Source: Lacrimispora defluvii
Lineage (GTDB): Bacteria > Bacillota > Clostridia > Lachnospirales > Lachnospiraceae
Direction: 5' to 3'
Length of the DNA stretch: 64,000 nt
Assembly: GCA_013036995.1 (NCBI GenBank)
Contig: JAAOXG010000012.1
Span: forward strand, 1 to 64,000
Made by a program: the position numbers and the translations under genes. A model generated the notes under the pieces. It had not been told where the DNA came from, ran no database searches, and saw only the letters and a list, made by a program, of their open reading frames with translations. Shown here piece after piece: positions 56,050 to 64,000 of the stretch. Position 1 is the first letter of the stretch; every line of letters starts with the position of its first letter.

Positions 56050-57009
56050 TCATCCCATATGAACCGGTTGCATGATATCCATATTATTTTCATATAATCC
56101 TGCCACACAAACCTGGAGACTATCGTAGGTTTTAAAATAATACTCACATGTGGCAGTATTTAAAAATGCCGTATACTTTGTGTAATCATAAGACCCACGG
56201 CTTGTCATGACTGCTCCTTTTGGTATCGTCACACCTTCCATGACGTGAAAACAGGCTACCACAGCCTCTTTCCGATTCTGGGGAACTGGAAGAAATGATT
56301 TTAAAAATGCTGTACGGACAAAACGATCGGGAGAGGTAAAGCCTCCCGGAAGTGCTCTTGTTCCTCCTGCCTGACCGAATGGAGTAAGCTTTATGCCGCT
56401 CCAGCTGGCTTCTTCCATTTGGTCAGGGCTTGCCTCCATATAATTTCTTAAATTGGTCATATGCCAGGGAAGGTCCGGACTATTTGCCAGAACACCCATG
56501 GGATTATCAAACATAATCAGACCTTTACCAGTCAGTTCAATTACCACACAGGCACCGGTCCGGTCTGTTGCAATCCAGTGAAGAGGTGCCGCCGAACCTG
56601 TAACCGGGTCCTCCATACCAATGATGGAAACCTGCGTTGCCATTGTTTTTAGTTCCTGGACTGACCCACATTTTCCTAATATATAATGAAGAAATTCAAA
56701 GGATGCAATGGGAAGCCTGTTTTCTCCCTTTCCCATTTCTTCGTATCTGGCAAATCCTGCAAAGTAAAGAGCTGCCGCTGCAAATCCTCTTTCATTCACT
56801 CCGTCAAAGAATCCCAAAAGTCCGTCTGTATCCTGTCCAATTCCAATAAAGCTATAATCATCCTGCATCCTGGCACCGGTGAGAGCATTGATCCATTGAT
56901 AGCTTTTAGGAACTCTGAAAAAGTGAGGATCTATTTCATAGGAAAAATCCATATTTCTTCCGAAAAAAACTTCCCCTTCTTTCGTCTGCAATGTCATAGC
57001 CGTACACAT
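56050..57009 (-). CDS. Choloylglycine hydrolase family protein (bile salt hydrolase / penicillin acylase type)
   Basis: N-terminal nucleophile amidase of 319 residues. The ATG at 57009 is 6 bases from AGGGGA and exposes Cys2 as nucleophile after Met removal; an ATG two codons earlier would bury it. GRNMDFSY supplies the conserved Arg and Asp, NERGFAAAAL the oxyanion-side Asn region, and LANSPDLPWHMTNLRNY the second Asn motif, in a form nearer penicillin V acylase-like members. No signal peptide is seen. Conjugated bile salts or N-acyl compounds are possible substrates; sequence does not choose between them. Confidence 0.87.
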   Translation of the reverse strand: MCTAMTLQTKEGEVFFGRNMDFSYEIDPHFFRVPKSYQWINALTGARMQDDYSFIGIGQDTDGLLGFFDGVNERGFAAAALYFAGFARYEEMGKGENRLPIASFEFLHYILGKCGSVQELKTMATQVSIIGMEDPVTGSAAPLHWIATDRTGACVVIELTGKGLIMFDNPMGVLANSPDLPWHMTNLRNYMEASPDQMEEASWSGIKLTPFGQAGGTRALPGGFTSPDRFVRTAFLKSFLPVPQNRKEAVVACFHVMEGVTIPKGAVMTSRGSYDYTKYTAFLNTATCEYYFKTYDSLQVCVAGLYENNMDIMQPVHMG

Positions 57010-57062
57010 TGTCATTCCCCTGGTTTTGATTATTTAATTATATATATGGCTGACTGTCCGAT

Positions 57063-59108
57063 TTATGATGATATGGATTCAATTGCTTCTTTTAATTGGG
57101 AAATACAATCCAATGGTTTTAAGCACGTTCCGTTTTTACAGAGATAAAACTGGCTTTTTTCAGAGTCTACGGGATAATCCTGCGTAAACGGAGCGATTTT
57201 TGAAAGAGGCACTTCATTTTCCGGATTTTTAAATATAATATCAATGTCTGTGGGAACTTCCCTTTTTAAACCGGCAAGTTCTTCCTGGATCCCCGGCTGA
57301 GACGATACAGCAACCAGCTGTGTATGAGAATAGAGAACCGTCTGAAACGCCAGAAGTGTGAAACTATGGTTCGCCGGACTGGTCTGGGCTTCTCTTCCCA
57401 TCCACTTTAACTGCTTATTTAATATTTCCTGCCACGTAATTTCACCGGTTAAATGATAAAGTTTCCCTATCACGTAGGCAGCCACTGAATTGCCTGAGGG
57501 CAAGGCGCCATCATACAGCTCTTTGGGCCGGCTGATCAGTTTTTCTCTGTCATGTGCATACATATAAAATCCGCCATTTTCCTCATCAAAAAACAGATCA
57601 ATCATTTTCTCACAAATACTCACTGCTTTTTGAAGATATGATACCTCAAAGCATGCCTGATATAGTTCTAACAGTCCGAATGCGTAAAAAGCATAATCAT
57701 CCAGTTGTCCATCATGTCCGGTTTCCCCATCCCGGTAGCGGATAAATAGTCTGCCATCCTTATTTGTCAACGTTTCTTCAATAAAAGCCTGAGCATTTCT
57801 GGCTGCCTGTAAATATACATCCTCCAACAGAATCTGATACCCCTTTGCCATCCCTGCAATCATCAGGCCATTCCAGGAGGTCAGAATTTTGTCATCTTTA
57901 TGAAGTTCAGTCCGTTTAAGACGATAATCATAGAGTTTCCTGCTAAGCGTTACGATTTTCTCATCTTTTTTTTCATAATCATGATTATTAATAAGATTTA
58001 AGATATTTTTCCCTTCAAAATTGCCTTCTTTTGTAATTCCAAACCACTGACAAAAGAATGGAGCATCTTCTTTTAGAATCTGTGTAATTTCATCCCGGTC
58101 AAAAACGTAGAACTTTCCTTCTACCCCATCGCTGTCTGCATCCTCTCCACAATAGAATCCACCGTCTTTATCCGTAAGGGTTTCCATAATGTAACCCAGT
58201 ATTCCTCTGGCTGCTGACTGGTAAAATGGTTCTCTGGTTATTCTATAAGCTTCCAGATAGGCGTAGGAGAGCAGGGCATTATCATAGAGCATTTTTTCAA
58301 AATGAGGAACCAGCCACTTATCATCGGTAGAGTAACGGGAAAACCCTCCCCCAATATGATCGTAAATCCCACCACGGTACATATGCCTTAAGGTAGATTC
58401 ACATATATCTCTGACAGACTGGTCCTTCTCATAGACGGAATGGCGAAGGAGAAAAATCAGATTATGGGGCATGGGGAACTTTGGTGCTCTCCCAAAACCA
58501 CCCCATGTTTTATCATAGGAGCTCTTTAACTGTGTGGCAGCAGTTAAGAACAATTCCTTACCTGGATCATCCTTACTGCCTCCACTGCTTTTTTCCTCTC
58601 CATTTAGATACCGGGTGATTTCTTCTCCGGCCTGAAGCACCTTTTTCCTGTCGTTTTTCCAAAGTCCGTCTATGGCATTCAAAACCTCAATCAGACCGGT
58701 ATTCCCCCATCTGCTATGCTTTGGTAAATAAGTGGCCGCATAAAAGGGCTTCTGATCCGGTGTCATAATAATTGTCAGAGGCCAGCCTCCTGAGCCTGTA
58801 AGTGCCTGGCAGACCGACATGTAAACCGAATCAATATCAGGCCGTTCCTCACGGTCCACTTTAATTGAAACATAATTTTCGTTTAACAGGCCTGCCACCT
58901 CCTGATCTTCAAAGGACTCATGAGCCATGACATGGCACCAGTGACAGGTAGAATAGCCGATGGATAAAAAAACTGGTTTGTCTTCTGTTTTTGCTTTTGT
59001 AAATGCTTGTTCACACCAAGGCCACCAGTCGACTGGATTGTAAACATGTTGAAGCAGATATGGACTTTTTTCATGTATTAATCGATTGGATATTTTGCTG
59101 GTTATCAT
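57063..59108 (-). CDS. DUF255 thioredoxin-domain protein (YyaL-like)
   Basis: Protein of 681 residues. The N-terminal thioredoxin-like domain (about 1-165) has the CHWCH motif near residue 55 and the family opening [21 protein letters not shown]. The rest is an (alpha/alpha)-barrel like that of N-acylglucosamine 2-epimerases ([27 protein letters not shown]). Widely conserved, role unclear. It starts after AAGGAGGTAATGCCCT, 35 bases past a 53-codon gene. Confidence 0.93.
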   Translation of the reverse strand: MITSKISNRLIHEKSPYLLQHVYNPVDWWPWCEQAFTKAKTEDKPVFLSIGYSTCHWCHVMAHESFEDQEVAGLLNENYVSIKVDREERPDIDSVYMSVCQALTGSGGWPLTIIMTPDQKPFYAATYLPKHSRWGNTGLIEVLNAIDGLWKNDRKKVLQAGEEITRYLNGEEKSSGGSKDDPGKELFLTAATQLKSSYDKTWGGFGRAPKFPMPHNLIFLLRHSVYEKDQSVRDICESTLRHMYRGGIYDHIGGGFSRYSTDDKWLVPHFEKMLYDNALLSYAYLEAYRITREPFYQSAARGILGYIMETLTDKDGGFYCGEDADSDGVEGKFYVFDRDEITQILKEDAPFFCQWFGITKEGNFEGKNILNLINNHDYEKKDEKIVTLSRKLYDYRLKRTELHKDDKILTSWNGLMIAGMAKGYQILLEDVYLQAARNAQAFIEETLTNKDGRLFIRYRDGETGHDGQLDDYAFYAFGLLELYQACFEVSYLQKAVSICEKMIDLFFDEENGGFYMYAHDREKLISRPKELYDGALPSGNSVAAYVIGKLYHLTGEITWQEILNKQLKWMGREAQTSPANHSFTLLAFQTVLYSHTQLVAVSSQPGIQEELAGLKREVPTDIDIIFKNPENEVPLSKIAPFTQDYPVDSEKSQFYLCKNGTCLKPLDCISQLKEAIESISS

Positions 59109-59143
59109 AGGGCATTACCTCCTTATATAAAAATACAGCCTTA

Positions 59144-59305
59144 TTATACCCACTTATATAAACTAATAAGATCTTTCACAAATATTTCTTCATTTGTAAA
59201 TTGAATTTTATTATTGTTTAAAAATCCATCTAAAGATTGGATTGTCTTTTCAATAACCGAAATTTTCCATTTTTTACTTAGATCTTTTTTAAAACTTGTA
59301 CACAT
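59144..59305 (-). CDS. 53-residue protein, unknown function
   Basis: Short gene found by eye on the minus strand. The ATG at 59305 follows a strong AAGGAGGGTTTCAAA site, and the frame runs to a double stop at 59144. The product begins MCTSFKKDLSKKWK and is basic then acidic, with about 27 Lys/Asp/Glu/Asn and no membrane segment. It is more AT-rich than its neighbours. It is on the same strand and just upstream of the DUF255 gene. No family recognised. Confidence 0.6.
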   Translation of the reverse strand: MCTSFKKDLSKKWKISVIEKTIQSLDGFLNNNKIQFTNEEIFVKDLISLYKWV

Positions 59306-59466
59306 TTTGAAACCCTCCTTATATATATCTTTTGTTCACCACTTTTTAAACTCCATTCATATGATATCACCAGATATCTCGATGGTTCAACCTGCAACAT
59401 GATTCAGAATCAAAAATGTGCCACTTAAGCTTTTATATCAGTACCATGCCCTCATAGATGAAATAA

Positions 59467-59489
59467 GGAGCAGGCATTTCGCCTGCTCC
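59467..59489 (-). terminator. Terminator after the AGCS symporter gene
   Basis: Perfect GGAGCAGGC / GCCTGCTCC stem with a 5-base loop. A weak T-rich stretch follows on the minus strand. Confidence 0.6.
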
Positions 59490-59533
59490 CATATTACAGT
59501 ATTATACTTCAGAATACGTGGGACTTCCATTTT

Positions 59534-60886
59534 CTATTCCGGTACTCTAACTTCTTTCATTAAAAAAATGAGTGCGATAATATTGGGGACTGCCATCAGC
59601 CCATTCCAGATGTCGGAGAATTCCCAAACTGTCTCGAGTTTCGCCAGACATCCCACAAAGACTGCGCAAAGATAGAGAAGTGTATAGATCTTACCTCTTA
59701 AAATACGCTGCAGCAGATAGAGAATGTTTCGCTTTTTCAGGCTCTCTGCCAGATATCCTGCCGCCTGCTTTCCAAGATAATACCAGGCAATTATGGTTGC
59801 AAATGCAAATACCAGCATGGAACCGGATACTACATATTCCCCCAGTCCCCCCAGTCGTTTCGAAAAGCTGAATGCGGTAAGGGCTGCACCATCATAACCA
59901 GAGCCTGCCGCGTCCCCTTCTGTCATACACAAAATAACAAACGCAGTCATGGTGCAAATTATAATCGTATCAAAGAAAACTTCAAACATTGCCCACATTC
60001 CCTGTTTTTCAGGCGTGGTATTTTCCGCTGCTCCATGTAAAACAGCCATACTGCCAAGCCCGGCTTCATTGGAGAAAACACCTCTTGAAATGCCATATTG
60101 AAGGCTTTTACTGATCCCAAAACCGGCTGCTCCTGAAAAAACAGATACAGGCTGGAATGCATCCCGAAAAATAACATGAAAAATATATGGAATTTTATCA
60201 TAACAGGACATAATAACAACCATGGAGAACAGCATATAAATTGCGGATGCAATGGGAATTATACGTTCCGAAACAGAAGCAATCCGGCTGATTCCGCCAA
60301 GAACAACGAGGCACACCAGTCCGGTCAGAAAAATCCCCACTAACCCAGTTGGAACCTGAAAGGAGTATTTAAGCGTTTCCGCAATGGAGTTAGACTGAAC
60401 CATACTCCCCATTCCAAGAGATACCATGATGCAGAGAAAGCTGTAAATCATACCAAGTGCCGGCAGTTTCAATCCTCTTTCCAGATATACCATAGGCCCG
60501 CAGATCCAAGCTCCACTCTGGTCTTTGTACCGGTACCGGATTCCTAACGTGGTTTCTGCATATCCAGTCATCATACCGATTACAGCAGATACCCACATCC
60601 AGAAGATGGCTCCAGGCCCCCCGGCTGTCAAAGCCGTCGCCACACCCACAATATTTCCAGTCCCTATTGTTGCTGCAAGAGCCGTACAGGCGGTCTGAAA
60701 TCTGGTCACATCTCCTTTGTCTCCCTCTTCGTCTTCCTCCTGTATGCTCCCAATGGTCTGTTTCCACCAATAAGCAAGCTTTCTGATTTGGAAAAATCCG
60801 GTTTTAACCGAATAGATGATCCCAATTCCCAGAAACAGGATTAACAGCCAGGGTCCCCATACCATTTCGTGTATGTAATGAATCAT
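59534..60886 (-). CDS. Sodium:amino acid symporter, AGCS family
   Basis: Sodium-coupled alanine/glycine uptake protein, 450 residues with about ten to eleven membrane helices. Family motifs are GTGNIVGVATAL, GGPGAIFWMWV, ETTLGIRYR and FSNEAGLGSMAVLH. Start MIHYIHEMVWGPWLL is typical. Monocistronic. Alanine, glycine or a related amino acid is expected; the precise substrate is not determined. Confidence 0.94.
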   Translation of the reverse strand: MIHYIHEMVWGPWLLILFLGIGIIYSVKTGFFQIRKLAYWWKQTIGSIQEEDEEGDKGDVTRFQTACTALAATIGTGNIVGVATALTAGGPGAIFWMWVSAVIGMMTGYAETTLGIRYRYKDQSGAWICGPMVYLERGLKLPALGMIYSFLCIMVSLGMGSMVQSNSIAETLKYSFQVPTGLVGIFLTGLVCLVVLGGISRIASVSERIIPIASAIYMLFSMVVIMSCYDKIPYIFHVIFRDAFQPVSVFSGAAGFGISKSLQYGISRGVFSNEAGLGSMAVLHGAAENTTPEKQGMWAMFEVFFDTIIICTMTAFVILCMTEGDAAGSGYDGAALTAFSFSKRLGGLGEYVVSGSMLVFAFATIIAWYYLGKQAAGYLAESLKKRNILYLLQRILRGKIYTLLYLCAVFVGCLAKLETVWEFSDIWNGLMAVPNIIALIFLMKEVRVPE

Positions 60887-60960
60887 TCCTTGTGCTCCCT
60901 TGTGTCCTCTTTATCACATATTCGAGCCGGAATGATTGTATGAAAATTTCCATTCATTTT

Positions 60961-60990
60961 TATACAAATTTAACTTTACTATGATATAAT
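60961..60990 (+). promoter_or_regulatory. Promoter of the phospholipase C-like gene
   Basis: TATACA (60961-60966) and TATAAT (60985-60990) are 18 bases apart, with an extended TG before the -10. Confidence 0.5.
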
Positions 60991-61034
60991 CTTATTATGT
61001 GCTGAATTTAAACAACTAACGCGAGGTGAACAAT

Positions 61035-62018
61035 ATGCCCGGTTTTACCACCCACTACTTATTAGGCGTTAAAGCATACAACAATATGCCAAACACTCCT
61101 TTAAAACGAATCATTTCCAAATATCGCTGGCTCTATCAGCTGGGTCTTCAGGGTCCGGATATATTTTTTTATAATATCCCAATTCTCCGTCACAGAGATT
61201 ACCGCAATGTAGGGTCCTATATGCATGAAAATCATGTGAGCAGCTTTTTCGTTACCTGTTTAAATCATATTGGAGCCATTGAATCAAGACAACAGCGAGA
61301 GCAGGCCATCGCATACATGAGCGGTTACTTCTGTCATTATATTGGAGACTCCATCTGCCATCCTTATGTATATGGCAGGATCGAGTACGATATCAAAAAC
61401 TCCGGTAACTATCACCATGGTCTACATGCCATGCTTGAGAATGATATAGATGCTCTGTTACTCATGATTTATAAGCAAAAAAAGCCTTCCCAGTTTAACC
61501 AGGCCGCAACCATCTGCTTAAACGGTCAGGAAATGCAGTTTATTTCCGGCTTTTTATCATCCTGCATCAATGAAACCTACTATCCCTTAAATTATCGGAA
61601 TAATTATCAGGTTACCCCCCGTATGGTATCCAGATCCATCCTGGCGATGCGCCTGGGCTGCCGGACACTTGCGGATCCAAACAGCAGGAAGAAAAACAGC
61701 ATTGAATTTGTGGAATCCTTATTTTTTAAAAATCCTGTTGCTTCCCGTAAACTGGTTACTGATATAACCTCTGATCCGGTGGTAACATTTAATCTTAACC
61801 ATGATACATGGTGCAATCCCTGGGACCGCAGGCTAGCTTCTAAAGCTTCCTTTCCTGAGCTGTTCCATCAGTCCATGTCCAAATGCGGAAATGTATTTTT
61901 CCGGTTAAATGAAGAACTCACGTCTTCTGTTCCGTTAAACAGTCTGGATCATAACAAGCTGCTGCGGGAGCTGGGGAATTATTCGTATCACAGTGGACTG
62001 GCTGTTGATTCCAACTGA
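61035..62018 (+). CDS. Zinc-dependent phospholipase C family protein
   Basis: Member of the Zn-dependent PLC/S1-P1-like family, 327 residues. The ATG at 61035 follows GCGAGGTGAACAAT. The opening PGFTTHYLLG, LGLQGPDIFFY, YMHENHVSSFF, SGYFCHYIGDSICHPYVYGR and HHGLHAMLENDIDALL segments supply His and Asp residues in the spacing expected for a three-zinc site. No signal peptide is present, unlike secreted toxins of this fold, so it is a cytoplasmic relative of unknown substrate. Confidence 0.88.
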   Translation: MPGFTTHYLLGVKAYNNMPNTPLKRIISKYRWLYQLGLQGPDIFFYNIPILRHRDYRNVGSYMHENHVSSFFVTCLNHIGAIESRQQREQAIAYMSGYFCHYIGDSICHPYVYGRIEYDIKNSGNYHHGLHAMLENDIDALLLMIYKQKKPSQFNQAATICLNGQEMQFISGFLSSCINETYYPLNYRNNYQVTPRMVSRSILAMRLGCRTLADPNSRKKNSIEFVESLFFKNPVASRKLVTDITSDPVVTFNLNHDTWCNPWDRRLASKASFPELFHQSMSKCGNVFFRLNEELTSSVPLNSLDHNKLLRELGNYSYHSGLAVDSN

Positions 62019-62036
62019 TTTTTATATCCTTATATT

Positions 62037-62082
62037 AAAAAAGCATGGATCTTAAACGCCTCGCGTTTATCCATGCTTTTCA
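62037..62082. terminator. Bidirectional terminator between 62018 and 62091
   Basis: An AAAAGCATGGA...TAAACGC arm pairs with GCGTTTA...CCATGCTTTT. It lies between convergent genes and has T runs in both directions. Confidence 0.85.
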
Positions 62083-62090
62083 TACTTTAT

Positions 62091-62699
62091 TTACTTGGAA
62101 GCCTGTGTCTGCTCCGCCTCTGTTTCATCTTCTGCTTCTGTTTCATCTGCATCTTCCGTATCATCAGCTGCGGTTGTTTCCATCACAACTGCACCTTCCT
62201 TTGGTACAATCTTCTCGTCAGAGCCTTTGGGAATGTCCATATCCACCAGCCAGTACTGCTTCTCTTTCATTGTATAATCCGGCATTACAATTAAGTGCAG
62301 ATCATAGTCCTTAAAAAAGCCGCCGTAAGAAGTCTCACTTGATTTCTCAAAGCTAAAATCCTGATCTGCTGCCACATCGTTTAAATAGCGAACTGCAGCA
62401 TTAGCAAATGTAACTGCTTCTTCCGGAGTCGTCCCTGCTTTTACAATCAGATTTAAATCAAATTTTTTCTCCTTCGGATCCATGCTGTAGTTTACGCTGA
62501 GAGCCATCGGATATTCTTTATTATCCACAAACTCTTCATCCATATCATTTCCAATCTGAGTCCAGTCCAATACGATTCCCTGCTGCGTTTCAAAGACAGG
62601 TTCTGCAGGGCCGCCGCCTGCAAGAATGTGGCTCTGGGTACAGCCCGTTAACAGCATCGCTGATACGGCACATATCATTAGCACTTTGTTCCTCATCAT
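62091..62699 (-). CDS. Lipoprotein, unknown function
   Basis: Exported lipoprotein of 202 residues. Start at the first of two ATGs after AAGGAGGATATT; the longer frame lies in the promoter. The lipobox LLTGC ends the signal peptide. The mature part has a single mixed domain (about 40-165), then a Glu/Thr/Asp-rich, low-complexity tail. No family recognised. Confidence 0.8.
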   Translation of the reverse strand: MMRNKVLMICAVSAMLLTGCTQSHILAGGGPAEPVFETQQGIVLDWTQIGNDMDEEFVDNKEYPMALSVNYSMDPKEKKFDLNLIVKAGTTPEEAVTFANAAVRYLNDVAADQDFSFEKSSETSYGGFFKDYDLHLIVMPDYTMKEKQYWLVDMDIPKGSDEKIVPKEGAVVMETTAADDTEDADETEAEDETEAEQTQASK

Positions 62700-62724
62700 A
62701 ATATCCTCCTTAATGAACATCACC

Positions 62725-62730
62725 ATTATA
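62725..62730 (-). promoter_or_regulatory. -10 element of the lipoprotein gene
   Basis: Perfect TATAAT on the minus strand 26 bases upstream of the start. The -35 is poor. Confidence 0.45.
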
Positions 62731-62760
62731 TCCGATCCTGTCCTTTTTTTGTAGTGCTTT

Positions 62761-62807
62761 CAGCAAAAAGTCAGAAAAACTTCACAATTGCGTTAGACTT
62801 TTTGCTG
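62761..62807. repeat. 12-base inverted repeat
   Basis: CAGCAAAAAGTC (62761-62772) and GACTTTTTGCTG (62796-62807) are perfect complements around 23 bases. It lies upstream of both the lipoprotein promoter and the small RNA promoter. Role unknown. Confidence 0.5.
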
Positions 62808-62853
62808 GTATTAATGGCTTGTTTTTCCTCTATATTAAGGTTTTAGCTGAGGC

Positions 62854-62882
62854 TTGAAAAATTAGTTACTGTGTGTTATATT
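62854..62882 (+). promoter_or_regulatory. Promoter of the antisense RNA
   Basis: TTGAAA (62854-62859) and TATATT (62877-62882) are 17 bases apart. No open reading frame follows; a terminator lies about 90 bases downstream. Confidence 0.6.
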
Positions 62883-62888
62883 AATGTT

Positions 62889-62981
62889 AAAGGAACAACC
62901 GCCCCAATACAAGGGGTTGGCCATTAATGAAGATAGAAAACTCCACCCTCTCAACTGCCAAGTATACAAGGGTGGTTTTTC
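62889..62981 (+). ncRNA. Putative type I antitoxin RNA
   Basis: Predicted RNA of about 92 bases from the promoter above to the terminator at 62943-62980. It has an internal CCCC-AATACA-AGGGG hairpin. It converges on the 27-codon peptide gene, and because the terminator works in both directions the two 3' ends would be complementary, as in txpA/ratA and Fst systems. Limits are inferred. Confidence 0.5.
62943..62980. terminator. Bidirectional terminator of the toxin-antitoxin locus
   Basis: CCACCCT (62943-62949) pairs with AGGGTGG (62969-62975), followed by five T on the plus strand and AGTTTTCT on the minus strand. Confidence 0.7.
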
Positions 62982-63013
62982 TATGCCTGTTTCCAGGACT
63001 TTATAGAAAAACG

Positions 63014-63097
63014 CTACTTACAATTATAAAAAATAAAGGTAAGTAATGCTAAAATGAACATACCAAAGGCCATAAGGTCTTTAAAGTCATATTTCAT
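63014..63097 (-). CDS. Small hydrophobic peptide, holin-like type I toxin candidate
   Basis: A 27-residue peptide encoded behind a near-perfect AGGAGGTGG ribosome site. It has a charged start (MKYDFKDLM), one membrane helix with the motif FGMFILALLTFIFY (about residues 11-24) and a short basic end. Length, layout and the LM-x-FGMF core match the holin-like toxins of Firmicutes type I toxin-antitoxin systems, which depolarise the membrane when expressed. A convergent short RNA lies at its 3' side. The hairpin 63145-63169 near its 5' end could slow translation or act as an operator. Confidence 0.72.
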   Translation of the reverse strand: MKYDFKDLMAFGMFILALLTFIFYNCK

Positions 63098-63144
63098 CCG
63101 CACCACCTCCTACCTATGTAAAGATAGAAGGCCAACGCCCTTGC

Positions 63145-63198
63145 AGTGACACGATTATTCCATGTCACTATGGTACCATATCCTATTTCAATGAGCAA
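63145..63198 (-). promoter_or_regulatory. Possible promoter and hairpin upstream of the toxin candidate
   Basis: Minus-strand TTGCTC (63193-63198) and TACCAT (63170-63175) are 17 bases apart. A 9-base stem AGTGACACG / CATGTCACT (63145-63169) abuts the -10. Confidence 0.4.
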
Positions 63199-63326
63199 AC
63201 ACTTTCCCCCATGTATTTTAAAGAAATAAATTTATTTGATTCAGCCTTGCATTTTTTTATAGACCGTGGTATCATGTTCAATATTAAGATATAAATATTA
63301 TTTTTGAACTATAAAGGAGCCATGAC

Positions 63327-64000
63327 ATGAACAACAAAGAGAAAATATCATTGATAAAAAAGCTGGATATTATGACCACCCTGGTGCCATTTGCAGCAAT
63401 CATTTTATTATGTATCCTGTTTCTTACATATCCCAAGGCGTCAGGTGCTGTACTGGCCTCCATACGATCCTTTATTGGAAATGAACTGGGCAGCTATTAC
63501 CTTATTATAGGACTATTCACATTTATCTGCTCCCTCTACATGGCCTTTTCCAGATATGGAACAATCAGACTGGGAGACTGTGAGAAACCCCAATATTCAA
63601 ATTTCAAATGGGGAGCCATGATGTTTACCGCAGGTCTGGCAGCTGACATTTTATTTTACTCTCTTTGTGAATGGCTGCTCTACGCAGGGGAGCCCCACAT
63701 AAAAGATATGGGTTCCATACAGGACTGGGCTTCCACCTATCCTCTGTTTCACTGGGGTCCAATTCCGTGGAGCTTCTATCTGGTTCTGGCCGTTGCATTT
63801 GGTTTTATGCTTCATGTAAAGAAACGGACAAAGCAAAAGTATTCAGAGGCCTGCCGTCCCATTCTTGGTAAACTGGTAGACGGACCAGCCGGGAAACTGA
63901 TTGATTTAATTGCTGTTATCGCTTTACTGGCAGGAACTGCTACCACATTTTCTCTTGCAACACCGCTTCTTTCCATGGCAGTCAGCCGGGTAACCGGACT
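63327..64000 (+). CDS. BCCT-family transporter, truncated by the window end
   Basis: Betaine/carnitine/choline transporter family protein; the first 224 codons are present and the frame is open at the edge. The start ATG follows AAAGGAGCCATGAC. Membrane helices at about 16-36, 54-76 and 90-112 are visible. The family segment RLGDCEKPQYSNFKWGAMMFTAGLAADILFY-x-LCEW corresponds to the conserved region around helix 3 and GEPH. Substrate is not determinable from this part. Confidence 0.9.
   Translation, partial: MNNKEKISLIKKLDIMTTLVPFAAIILLCILFLTYPKASGAVLASIRSFIGNELGSYYLIIGLFTFICSLYMAFSRYGTIRLGDCEKPQYSNFKWGAMMFTAGLAADILFYSLCEWLLYAGEPHIKDMGSIQDWASTYPLFHWGPIPWSFYLVLAVAFGFMLHVKKRTKQKYSEACRPILGKLVDGPAGKLIDLIAVIALLAGTATTFSLATPLLSMAVSRVTG

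Noticed and set aside
59214..59402. 62-codon plus-strand frame in the gap after the DUF255 gene
   Set aside because: No ribosome site, and it lies opposite the better supported 53-codon minus-strand gene.

Overview
The window reads as chromosome from a motile, spore-forming, Gram-positive clostridium, most likely a Lachnospiraceae member close to Lacrimispora / Clostridium cluster XIVa. This placement is inferred from gene content: MotAB, SpoIIR, monoderm-type sugar ABC transporters, a choline-binding-like surface protein, DUF5722 and DUF1934 proteins, strong AGGAGG ribosome sites and simple sigma-A promoters. No tRNA, rRNA, CRISPR array or intact transposon was found. The first 16 bases carry a 15-base match to the Nextera transposase end, so the left edge is probably a contig end.

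Layout. 0.1-1.8 kb: flagellar stator motA-motB. 1.9-3.6 kb: a secreted DUF5722 protein that looks like a clan GH-A glycosidase. 3.8-8.4 kb: the str operon rpsL-rpsG-fusA-tuf, with a perfect TTGACA-17-TATAAT promoter. 8.5-16.1 kb: a six-gene sugar uptake and degradation operon (two permeases, an unrecognised 832-residue protein, a GH105 hydrolase, an AraC regulator and a binding lipoprotein), wedged between rpsL and rpoC. 16.2-23.8 kb: rpoB-rpoC. 24-25.3 kb: a small membrane protein and superoxide dismutase.

25.4-48.3 kb is dominated by two paralogous efflux loci. Locus A (25.4-32.7 kb) runs tetR - TolC-like alpha - TolC-like beta - membrane fusion protein - RND pump. Locus B (40.9-48.3 kb) runs tetR - fusion protein - RND pump, then its own promoter and TolC-like alpha - beta. 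Each locus has the same two TolC-like subtypes, and all four proteins seem to lack the segments that form the outer-membrane barrel. Both tetR promoters carry TGACA-N3-TGTCA palindromes, and a one-mismatch copy overlaps the promoter of the locus B TolC pair. Between the loci lie a cell-wall-binding repeat protein, two overlapping tandem tyrosine recombinases, an AAA15-type ATPase with an altered Walker B motif, DUF1934-murI-ddl, and spoIIR.

48.3-64 kb is mostly housekeeping: ispE with a GntR regulator; glnK-amt behind what looks like a transcription attenuator; a small alarmone synthetase; a YesL-like protein; cyclophilin; a choloylglycine-hydrolase family enzyme; a DUF255 thioredoxin protein; an AGCS symporter; a zinc-dependent phospholipase C homologue; a lipoprotein; and a truncated BCCT transporter at the right edge. 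Two short genes below usual size cut-offs were found by eye: a 53-codon gene ahead of the DUF255 gene, and a 27-codon hydrophobic peptide gene facing a short RNA, which together look like a type I toxin-antitoxin locus.
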